From assembly GCA_964464755.1 (NCBI GenBank), contig CAYXGZ010000060.1:1-19892 (forward strand): a stretch of 19,892 nucleotides of DNA. The letters are read 5' to 3'. Of the stretch, positions 14,176-19,892 are shown in pieces. The notes under the pieces are model-generated. The model worked only from the letters and a program-made list of their open reading frames with translations, was not told where the DNA came from and did no database searches. Each line of letters begins with the position of its first letter. Positions within the stretch are counted from its first letter, which is position 1. Made by a program: the position numbers and the translations under genes. The DNA comes from CAYXGZ01 sp964464755 (GTDB lineage Bacteria; Planctomycetota; MHYJ01; JACPRB01).

Positions 14176-14856
14176 GTGAACGTCCTCGAGATCCGCAACC
14201 TCCGGAAGTCCTTCCGCCTCCCCGACGGCGGCGTCCTGCCGATCCTCGACCTCCCCGCGTTCGACCTCGAGGCCGGCTCGGAGGCCGCCCTGCGCGGGGC
14301 CAGCGGCTCCGGCAAGACCACGCTCCTCAACTGCATCGCGGGCCTGCTCTCGCCGGACGAGGGCACGGTCGTCGTCGACGGGATCGACGTCGGCGCGCTG
14401 TCCGAGCCGGGCCGCGACCGCTTCCGCGCGCGCCGCGTCTCGACGATCTTCCAGAGCTTCCACCTCCTGCAGGGCTACACGGCCTACGAGAACGTCCTGC
14501 TCGGGATGATGTTCGGCCCGGGGCCCGACCCGGCCCGCGCCCGGGCCCTCCTCGAGCGCGTCGGCCTGCGCGACCGGATGGACCACAAGCCCCGACAGCT
14601 CAGCGTCGGCCAGCAGCAGCGGGTCGCCGTCGCCCGCGCCCTGGCGAACCGGCCGAAGCTCGTCCTCGCCGACGAGCCCACGGGCAACCTCGACGCGCGC
14701 CACGCCGGCGAGGCGCTCGCGCTGATCCGGGAGGCCTGCCGGGAGTCGGGCGCCGCGCTGCTCCTCGTCACCCACGACCGCGAGATCATCTCGAAGTTCG
14801 CGCGGGTCGCGGACCTCGCGGAGCTCAACCGCGCCGCGGCGGGGGCCGCGCCGTGA
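14176..14856 (+). CDS. ABC transporter ATP-binding protein, LolD/MacB type
   Basis: The product is 226 aa. Motifs are complete: Walker A GASGSGKTT (41-49), Q-loop Q93 in IFQSFHLL, signature LSVGQQQR (142-149), Walker B LVLADEPTGNLD (162-173) and switch His200. The DEPTGNLD wording and size place it in the LolD/MacB/FtsE subgroup, which works with FtsX-like permeases and performs mechanotransmission rather than classical import. It starts at GTG 14176 and its stop overlaps the permease start (GTGA). Related ATPase-permease pairs occur next to DUF3299 and His-rich protein genes in Zur-repressed loci of Pseudomonas aeruginosa (PA4063-PA4066) and, as I recall, in Vibrio zrg. The substrate moved here is not known. 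Confidence 0.92.
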   Translation: MNVLEIRNLRKSFRLPDGGVLPILDLPAFDLEAGSEAALRGASGSGKTTLLNCIAGLLSPDEGTVVVDGIDVGALSEPGRDRFRARRVSTIFQSFHLLQGYTAYENVLLGMMFGPGPDPARARALLERVGLRDRMDHKPRQLSVGQQQRVAVARALANRPKLVLADEPTGNLDARHAGEALALIREACRESGAALLLVTHDREIISKFARVADLAELNRAAAGAAP

Positions 14857-16109
14857 GGGGCCTCGCGCTGATGATCCGGCGGAGCCTGGCGCAGCACGCG
14901 CTGTCCACGCTCGTCACCGTCGGTTCGGTGGCCCTGGCCAGCGGCCTCGTCATGGCCGTCTTCGCGGTCGACCGCCAGGCCCGGCTCGCCTTCACGCAGG
15001 GCGAGCTCGGCGTCGACGCCGTGCTCGGCGCCCGGGGCAGCCAGCTCCAGCTCGTCCTCAACACCGTGTTCCACCTCGAGACCTCGCCGGGCAACATCCC
15101 CTGGTCGATGTACGAGCAGATCCGCAAGGACCCGCGGGTCGAGCTCGCCCTCCCCTACGCCGTCGGCGACAACTTCCGCGGCTTCCGCATCGTCGGGACC
15201 ACGGGGGAGCTCTTCTCGCGCTTCGAGCCCTCGAAGGGCTCGCCGCTGGTCTTCCACCCCGGGGGCCGGCCCTTCGACTCCGGCCGCCGGGAGGCCGTGC
15301 TCGGCAGCGTCGCGGCGCAGCGGACCGGGCTGCGCGTGGGCTCGACCTTCAACCCCTACCACGGCGTCGCCTGGGACGAGAACGCGCGGCACGACGACGA
15401 GTACGTGGTCGTGGGCGTGCTGCGCTCGACGAACACGCCGTCCGACCGCGTCATCTGGATCCCGATCGAGGGGATCTTCCGGATGGGCGGGCACAAGCTG
15501 CGCGGGTCGGGCAAGGAGGTCGAGGCGCAGCCCGGCCAGGAGATCGCCGACGCGGACAAGGAGGTCAGCGCCGTGCTCCTGAAGTTCAAGGAGGGCGCGA
15601 AGGTCTTCGACCTCGAGCAGACGGTGAACAAGCAGGGCAAGGTCGCGACGCTGGCCTGGCCGGTCGGGCGCGTGATGGCCGAGCTCTTCGACAAGATGGG
15701 CTGGGTGAACCGCATCCTCGAGCTCGTCGCGTACCTCGTGTGCCTCGTGGCCGCGGGCTCGATCCTCGCGAGCCTCTACAACACGATGAACGAGCGGCGG
15801 CGGGAGATCGCGATCCTGCGGGCGCTGGGCGCGGGCCGCCGCGTCGTCTTCGGGGCGATCGTCCTCGAGGCGGGCGTGATCGCGGCGCTCGGCGCGATCG
15901 GCGGCTACGCGGTGTACTTCGCCGTGCTCGCCGGCGCGCGGGGCGTCGTCCGCGCCGAGACGGGCGTCGAGCTGGCCCTCTTCGAGTTCCATCCCGCGCT
16001 CGTGCTGACTTTCGCCGGCATGGCGCTGCTCGGCATGCTCGCGGGGCTGGTCCCCGCGTGGAAGGCGTACCGGACGGACGTGGTCGACAACCTGGCCCCC
16101 CTCGGATGA
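14853..16109 (+). CDS. ABC transporter permease, FtsX/MacB-like family
   Basis: The product is 418 aa with the four-helix plan of this family: one N-terminal membrane segment (about 19-39), a large periplasmic domain (about 40-285), and three C-terminal segments (about 288-308, 332-360 and 382-402). MNERRREIAILRALGAGRR (312-330), just inside the membrane, is the standard coupling-helix region that contacts the ATPase. GTG at 14853 overlaps the ATPase stop by four bases. The periplasmic domain likely engages the two lipoproteins encoded next, by analogy with LolCDE and MacB systems that act on periplasmic or lipoprotein partners. It could extract, load or signal rather than import. Confidence 0.9.
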   Translation: MRGLALMIRRSLAQHALSTLVTVGSVALASGLVMAVFAVDRQARLAFTQGELGVDAVLGARGSQLQLVLNTVFHLETSPGNIPWSMYEQIRKDPRVELALPYAVGDNFRGFRIVGTTGELFSRFEPSKGSPLVFHPGGRPFDSGRREAVLGSVAAQRTGLRVGSTFNPYHGVAWDENARHDDEYVVVGVLRSTNTPSDRVIWIPIEGIFRMGGHKLRGSGKEVEAQPGQEIADADKEVSAVLLKFKEGAKVFDLEQTVNKQGKVATLAWPVGRVMAELFDKMGWVNRILELVAYLVCLVAAGSILASLYNTMNERRREIAILRALGAGRRVVFGAIVLEAGVIAALGAIGGYAVYFAVLAGARGVVRAETGVELALFEFHPALVLTFAGMALLGMLAGLVPAWKAYRTDVVDNLAPLG

Positions 16110-16123
16110 CCCGGAGGAACCCG

Positions 16124-16600
16124 ATGCGCGCGCTGCCCCTGCTGGTCCTGCTGCCGCTGCTCGCGGCCTGCGACGACGGTCACGACCACGACGGCCACGA
16201 CCACGACAAGGGAGGCGGCCACGTCCACAAGGCCCCGCACGGCGGGACGCTCGTCCCGCTGAAGGACGAGGTCGTCAACGCCGAGGTCCTGCTCGACCCG
16301 GCCGAGGGCCGGCTGACGGCCTGGCTGCTCGACGGGCACGCGGAGAACGCGAAGCGGATCCGGACCGAGAAGATCCAGGTGGCCGTCTCGGGCCCGGCGG
16401 GGGCCGCGGAGGTCGTCGTGGACCTCCTGCCCGTGTCGAACTCGCTGACCGGCGAGGACGCGGCCTCGACGTCGCAGTACTCGGCGGTGCACGCGTCGCT
16501 GAAGGGGCTGAAGGCCTTCCAGGGCCGCTTCGTGCTCGTGAAGGACGCGAATTCCGCCCTCGAGTTCAAGGACGTCGCCTTCGCGTACCCGGGGAAGTAG
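16124..16600 (+). CDS. His-rich lipoprotein, probable periplasmic metal-binding component
   Basis: The product is 158 aa. I choose the ATG at 16124 because GGAGG lies 6 nt upstream; an in-frame ATG at 16106, overlapping the permease stop, would add six residues. A lipoprotein signal ends in LAAC with Cys16. It is followed at once by a cluster with His at 20, 22, 25, 27, 33, 35 and 39, alternating with Asp and Gly, a flexible metal-collecting segment. The remainder (about 41-156) is a compact beta-rich domain with DGHAEN (70-75). I cannot assign a named family. Position between the permease and the DUF3299 gene suggests that it presents metal to, or senses metal for, this transporter. Confidence 0.82.
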   Translation: MRALPLLVLLPLLAACDDGHDHDGHDHDKGGGHVHKAPHGGTLVPLKDEVVNAEVLLDPAEGRLTAWLLDGHAENAKRIRTEKIQVAVSGPAGAAEVVVDLLPVSNSLTGEDAASTSQYSAVHASLKGLKAFQGRFVLVKDANSALEFKDVAFAYPGK

Positions 16601-16601
16601 A

Positions 16602-17183
16602 GTGAAGCCGATGCGAATCGCCGCCGTGGCGCTGCTGGCCGCCGCCCTCCTGGGCTGCGACCGGGAGCCGGTCGTCGAGAAGCCCGTCGTCCCGGTGCAG
16701 GGCTCGCGCTTCGACGAGAAGCCGGTGGCGAAGTCCACGCCGACGCCGCAGGCGACTCCCGCGGCGGCCGAGGGGGACTACGCGCCCGCGGGCTTCGACC
16801 TGCTGGCGTCGTACAGCTTCGAGCTGCCGGAGCTCGGCGAGGAGCCCGCGGCGGCCGTGGTGAAGGTCGCGGCGCAGATCCCGGAGGCGGTGAAGGCCCT
16901 GAGCGGGAGGCGGCTCGCGGTGAAGGGCTTCATGATGCCGACGAAGGGGAACGACGGGAAGATCTCCGAATTCTACCTGATGCGCTTCATGCCCGCGTGC
17001 TGCTTCGGCGACACGATCAAGATGAACGAGTGGGTCGAGGTGCGGATGAAGGCGGGGCGCTTCGCGAGCTACAACGTCTACACGCCGATCACGGTGCACG
17101 GCGTCTTCGAGGTGAACCCCTCGGTCTCCGCGGACGGGTTCGTGAGCGGGATTTACCGGATGGAGGGGGAGGACGCCCCGTGA
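16602..17183 (+). CDS. DUF3299-like lipoprotein
   Basis: The product is 193 aa from the GTG at 16602, preceded by GGGGAAG; ATG at 16611 is an alternative. A lipobox (LLGC, Cys19) anchors it to a membrane. A Pro/Thr-rich linker (about 20-62) leads to the conserved domain (about 64-188), with GRRLAVKGFMMPTK (102-115), FYLMRFMPACCFGD (124-137) and a C-terminal ITVHGVFEV (163-171). The pattern 'GFM-P... L... ACC.G' fits DUF3299, a family recurrent beside MacB-like ABC genes in zinc-repressed loci. Its role is not established; the adjacent Cys133-Cys134 could bind metal. It is one base from the upstream gene and overlaps the regulator gene by GTGA. Confidence 0.8.
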   Translation: MKPMRIAAVALLAAALLGCDREPVVEKPVVPVQGSRFDEKPVAKSTPTPQATPAAAEGDYAPAGFDLLASYSFELPELGEEPAAAVVKVAAQIPEAVKALSGRRLAVKGFMMPTKGNDGKISEFYLMRFMPACCFGDTIKMNEWVEVRMKAGRFASYNVYTPITVHGVFEVNPSVSADGFVSGIYRMEGEDAP

Positions 17184-17632
17184 GCGCGAAGCCGCGCGCG
17201 GAGTTCACGGCGGCCCAGGCGCTGGCCTTCCGGGAGGAGATCCGGTCGCGGGAGCTGAGGGCGACGACGTCGCGCGTGGCGGTGCTCTGGGCGCTGCGGG
17301 CCTCGCGGGCGCCGAAGAGCCACGGCGACGTGGCGGCGACGCTGTCGGGCTTCGGGCTGGACCGGGCGACGGTCTACCGGAACCTGCTCGACCTGACGGG
17401 GGCGGGGCTGGCGCGGCGGACGGACCTGGGCGACCACGTGTGGCGCTTCGAGGCCGTGCGGCCGGGCCGGGGCGGCAAGGAGCACCCGCACTTCCTCTGC
17501 GACGCCTGCGGGACGGTGACCTGCCTCGACGACCTGAAGCTCGTGTTCAAGTCGCGGCCGCCGGGCCTGAAGACCCTGCCCCGGCGCGACGTGGCGATCC
17601 TCGTCAAGGGCAAGTGCGACGACTGCGCGTAG
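17180..17632 (+). CDS. Fur-family metalloregulator, probably Zur-like
   Basis: The product is 150 aa, normal size. The N-terminal winged helix (about 12-92) shows LRATTSRVAVLWAL (26-39), the recognition segment GLDRATVYRNLLDLTGAGL (59-77) and GDHVWRFE (84-91). The dimerisation part carries HPHFLCDACGTVTCL (102-116) and a final CDDC, so Cys107/110 and Cys146/149 form the structural zinc site. His86, Glu91, His102/104 and possibly Cys115 are candidates for the sensory site. The extra Cys in TVTCL and the gene context favour zinc (Zur) over iron; nickel (Nur) remains possible given the operator. GTG at 17180 overlaps the upstream stop. It is last in the operon, so autoregulation through 14107-14123 is expected. 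Confidence 0.88.
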   Translation: MSAKPRAEFTAAQALAFREEIRSRELRATTSRVAVLWALRASRAPKSHGDVAATLSGFGLDRATVYRNLLDLTGAGLARRTDLGDHVWRFEAVRPGRGGKEHPHFLCDACGTVTCLDDLKLVFKSRPPGLKTLPRRDVAILVKGKCDDCA

Positions 17633-17633
17633 G

Positions 17634-19016
17634 CTACTTCGCCTTCCTCGCGTCCAGCGTCGCCTCGGCCTTCCTCAGCGTGTCGAGCTGGCGCACCAGC
17701 TCGCGCCAGCGGCCCTCGAGGATGGGCAGCTCGTCGTCCACGCGCCGCCGCTCCAGGGCCAGCGCCGCCGCGTCGAGCCGCTTCAGCTCCGCCGCCAGCC
17801 GCTTCACGTGCGCCGCCTCGGGCGTCGGCACGGGCGCGGGGCCCGACGAGCCCAGCTGCCGCAGCACCGCGACCGCCCTCTGCTCCGCCTCGGTCGGCGC
17901 CGCGCCGTCGCGCAGGTAGTCCAGGACCAGCGACTCCGACGCCAGCTTCAGGAAGGTCCCCTCCTGCCGCGCCGTCACCGGCCCCCAGACCGCCTCCTCG
18001 AGGTACATCACCGGCCGCGGCCGCGCGGGGGCGCGCTGGCGCAGGCCCGCGACGCTGAAGTCGCCGTCCACGCCGACGATCGCGAGCTGGCCGGCGAGCT
18101 TCGGGTGCTGGGCCCGGAACTCCGCGATGCTGCGCGCCTCGAGCGCCTGCGTCTCGCCGCCCGACCGGTGCAGCAGCTTCACGCGGCCGTCGCCGAACTG
18201 CAGCACCTGGACCTCGATCTCGTCCACCGACACCGTCACGTCGATCGCGGGGCGGTCCTCGGGCTCGATCGACTGCAGGACGAGCTCCGCGAAGGCCCGC
18301 GGCGCGCCCTCCATCCCGGCGACGGCCTCGCGAAGCGCCGGCGCGTGCGGACGGCCGAGCTGCTGGAAGCCCCAGACCGCGCGGCCGCGGACGCCGAGGT
18401 CGCGGTCCGAGAGCTGCCGCGAGAGCGCGCCCACCCGGGCGCGGGGGTCCTCGGGGACGGCCTCGGGCCCGGCCGCGGCGAGGCGGGCCGCCGTGGAGGC
18501 GAGCCAGATCGAGGCGGCGTCGCGGACGGCCCCCGCGGGGGCCGCGTCCACCTTCGCGTCGAGTCGCGTGGCGGCGCCGCGGACCTCGTCGGCGCAGCGG
18601 ACGACCTCCGCGGCGAGCCGGTCACGGCGCGCGCGGCGCTCCGCGAGCTCACGGGCCTCGGCGGAGGGCGCGGACTCGAGGAAGCCGCCGGCGAAGAGCA
18701 CGACGAGCACGCCCGCGGCCAGCGCGGCGGCCCCGGCGAAGGGCTTCCAGGGCAGGCGCAGCGTCCGCCGGGGCGGCGCGGCCTGGTCGTCGAGCGCGCG
18801 GAGGCAGTCCTGCTTGAGGCCCGGCATCGGCACGACGGCGCGCAGCGAGTGGTAGATCGAGCGGCCGACCTGGTCGGCGAAGGCGCGGCGCTCGTCGAGC
18901 TCGCGCCGGCAGGCCGGGCACTCGGCGAGGTGGCCCTCGAGGTCCCGGCGCTCCGCCTCCTCGGCGGCCCCGTCGAGGCGGGCCTCGATCGTCCGGACGG
19001 CGTCGCGGCAGTTCAC
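17634..19016 (-). CDS. Membrane anti-sigma factor with long exported domain (third cassette)
   Basis: The product is 460 aa. It begins at GTG 19016, overlapping the sigma stop by GTGA. The anti-sigma zinc motif H29-x3-C33-x2-C36 (GHLAECPACRRELDERR) is followed by one membrane span (about 92-112). The exported part has a helical section (118-185), a HEAT-like stretch (191-250), a beta-rich domain (about 256-325, VSVDEIEVQVLQFGDGRVKLLHR) and a Lys/Glu/Arg-rich coiled coil at the end (about 400-458). It holds the partner sigma inactive until an outside signal is sensed. The exported sequence is unlike those of the other two cassettes. Its stop is one base from the stop of the convergent Fur-family gene. 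Confidence 0.85.
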   Translation of the reverse strand: MNCRDAVRTIEARLDGAAEEAERRDLEGHLAECPACRRELDERRAFADQVGRSIYHSLRAVVPMPGLKQDCLRALDDQAAPPRRTLRLPWKPFAGAAALAAGVLVVLFAGGFLESAPSAEARELAERRARRDRLAAEVVRCADEVRGAATRLDAKVDAAPAGAVRDAASIWLASTAARLAAAGPEAVPEDPRARVGALSRQLSDRDLGVRGRAVWGFQQLGRPHAPALREAVAGMEGAPRAFAELVLQSIEPEDRPAIDVTVSVDEIEVQVLQFGDGRVKLLHRSGGETQALEARSIAEFRAQHPKLAGQLAIVGVDGDFSVAGLRQRAPARPRPVMYLEEAVWGPVTARQEGTFLKLASESLVLDYLRDGAAPTEAEQRAVAVLRQLGSSGPAPVPTPEAAHVKRLAAELKRLDAAALALERRRVDDELPILEGRWRELVRQLDTLRKAEATLDARKAK

Positions 19017-19594
19017 CGGTTCGCCCCTTCCATCATCCGCTTGAGCCGCTCGCGGGCCTCGAAGAGCCTCGAGCGGACCGTCCCGATCGGGCACTCCATG
19101 GCCTCGGCGATCTCCTGGTACTTCATGCCCTCGAGGTAGAAGAGGACCATCGCCGTGCGCAGGTCCTCGGGGAGCTTGCGGAGGCGCTCGAGGACGGCGG
19201 TCACGCCCGGGTTCAGCGCCGGGGCGGGGCCCGGGTCGGCCGCGTCCACGGCGTCGAGCGGCGCGTGGCGCCACTTGCGCTCGCCCCGCAGCTGCAGCGT
19301 GTACTGGTTGCGCAGGATCGCGATGAGCCAGGTCGACAGGCGGCTCTCGCCCCGGAACCCCGGCAGGCCCTTGAGGGCCGCGAGGAAGGTCTCCTGGACG
19401 AGGTCGCGCGAGTCCTCCGCCACGCCGGTCATCGAGTAGGCGAGGCGGTAGAGGCGGTCGTAGTAGGCGTGGACGAGCTGTTCCCGCGCCTCGGGCCGGC
19501 CCGCGCGCAGGTCGTGGACCAGCCGGGTTTCGTCGGCCGTCGAGGGGGCGGGCGGACCCATGGTGCCGGGGAGGATCTCCTGTACCGAGGTCAT
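19013..19594 (-). CDS. ECF-family RNA polymerase sigma factor (third cassette)
   Basis: The product is 193 aa from ATG 19594; a second ATG at 19561 would remove 11 residues that are not part of the sigma fold. Sigma2 spans about 38-105, with DSRDLVQETFLAALKGLPGFRGES (61-84) and STWLIAILRNQY (87-98). Sigma4 spans about 132-188, with LPEDLRTAMVLFYLEGMKYQEIAEAM and the helix-turn-helix CPIGTVRSRLFEARERL (168-184). It is a more standard ECF sigma than the other two, whose sigma4 helices have drifted. It is coupled to its anti-sigma by GTGA and divergent from the cstA-like gene across 93 bp. The ribosome-binding site is weak. Confidence 0.94.
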   Translation of the reverse strand: MTSVQEILPGTMGPPAPSTADETRLVHDLRAGRPEAREQLVHAYYDRLYRLAYSMTGVAEDSRDLVQETFLAALKGLPGFRGESRLSTWLIAILRNQYTLQLRGERKWRHAPLDAVDAADPGPAPALNPGVTAVLERLRKLPEDLRTAMVLFYLEGMKYQEIAEAMECPIGTVRSRLFEARERLKRMMEGANR

Positions 19595-19687
19595 TCTACA
19601 CCGCTTGGTATCGCGGGGGCGGTCCGGGTTCGGCGAAATCGGGCGGGCCATCTTGATTCCGGGCCTCCCTCCACCGATCCTGTCCCC

Positions 19688-19892
19688 ATGTCCCTCCCGG
19701 TCCTCGCGGGGCTCGTGATCGTCGTCCTCACCCTGGCCTACTTCCTCTACGGCCGCTACGTCGCCTCGCTCTTCCGCCTCGACGACGCCGCGCGCACCCC
19801 CGCGGTCGAGGTCGACGACGGCGAGGACTTCGTCCCCACCAAGCCCTTCTACCTGCTCGGCCAGCACTTCAGCGCGATCGCCGCCGCGGGGC
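19688..19892 (+). CDS. cstA: Carbon starvation protein CstA family transporter, N-terminal 68 residues (cut by window edge)
   Basis: From the ATG at 19688 the frame stays open to the window edge. Residues 5-23 form a membrane helix, then come the conserved VDDGEDFVPTKPFYLLGQHF (about 42-61) and AIAAAG, which match the start of CstA/BtsT-type peptide and pyruvate transporters of the inner membrane. These are induced when carbon is scarce. No clear Shine-Dalgarno sequence precedes the ATG. It is divergent from the third ECF sigma, so shared control is possible but unproven. The two-component partners usual for BtsT are not visible here. Confidence 0.9.
   Translation, partial: MSLPVLAGLVIVVLTLAYFLYGRYVASLFRLDDAARTPAVEVDDGEDFVPTKPFYLLGQHFSAIAAAG

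Noticed and set aside
19593..19598. TAGAAT on the minus strand at the third sigma gene as a -10 box
   Set aside because: It overlaps the start codon, the region 17 bp upstream (CGCCCC) is not a -35, and no good downstream start with a ribosome-binding site exists.
19606..19620. Sigma54-like TGGTAT...GGGC upstream of the cstA-like gene
   Set aside because: The GG/GC offset fits, but the base after TGGTAT and the -12 element both differ from consensus; too weak to call.
1..19892. Mobile elements, CRISPR arrays, prophage or toxin-antitoxin genes
   Set aside because: No transposase or integrase motif, no regularly spaced direct repeats, and no phage or toxin-like product was seen; the window looks like stable chromosome.

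Overview
This 19.9 kb window comes from a very GC-rich, two-membrane bacterium. It carries two lipoproteins with clear lipoboxes and an outer-membrane barrel. ECF sigma factors paired with very long single-pass anti-sigma proteins (460-613 aa, with secretin-N-like and HEAT-like exported parts) suggest Planctomycetota. That placement rests on gene style, not on a marker tree; a myxobacterium-like lineage is not excluded.

Region 1 (1-7018, minus strand) is a housekeeping superoperon read in the order glmU, prs, rplY, pth, rpsF, ssb, rpsR, rplI, dnaB, then an aminotransferase cut by the window edge. A good sigma70-type promoter (TTGACC, 17 bp, TATCAT) lies 125 bp upstream of glmU. Most junctions are tight: GTGA overlap glmU/prs, TAAATG at rpsF/ssb, TGATG at dnaB/aminotransferase. 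A second single-strand binding protein without the usual acidic C-terminal tip lies upstream, with a sigma54-like site before it.

Region 2 (7614-12548, plus strand) holds two consecutive ECF sigma/anti-sigma cassettes, each pair joined by an ATGA overlap. The first has a perfect TATAAT box abutted by one arm of an 11-bp inverted repeat. Both sigma starts are preceded by a short G/C-tract hairpin, and the second hairpin buries the ribosome-binding site. A third pair, joined by a GTGA overlap, lies on the minus strand at 17634-19594.

Region 3 (12553-17632) is a divergent locus that I interpret as a zinc (or related metal) acquisition and handling unit under a Fur-family regulator. To the left run a small exported His/Cys-rich protein and a porin-like barrel ending in a His-rich tail. 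To the right run an ABC ATPase, an FtsX/MacB-type permease, a His-rich lipoprotein, a DUF3299 lipoprotein and a Zur-like Fur-family regulator, all tightly coupled. The 98-bp divergent gap contains TTGCAA-N5-TTGCAT, close to the Nur box described in Streptomyces. It overlaps the -35 of the leftward promoter, and the predicted starts of both transcripts fall on or next to GTG start codons.

The window ends in the start of a CstA-family carbon starvation transporter (19688 onward). I see no tRNA, rRNA, insertion sequence, CRISPR array or prophage gene.
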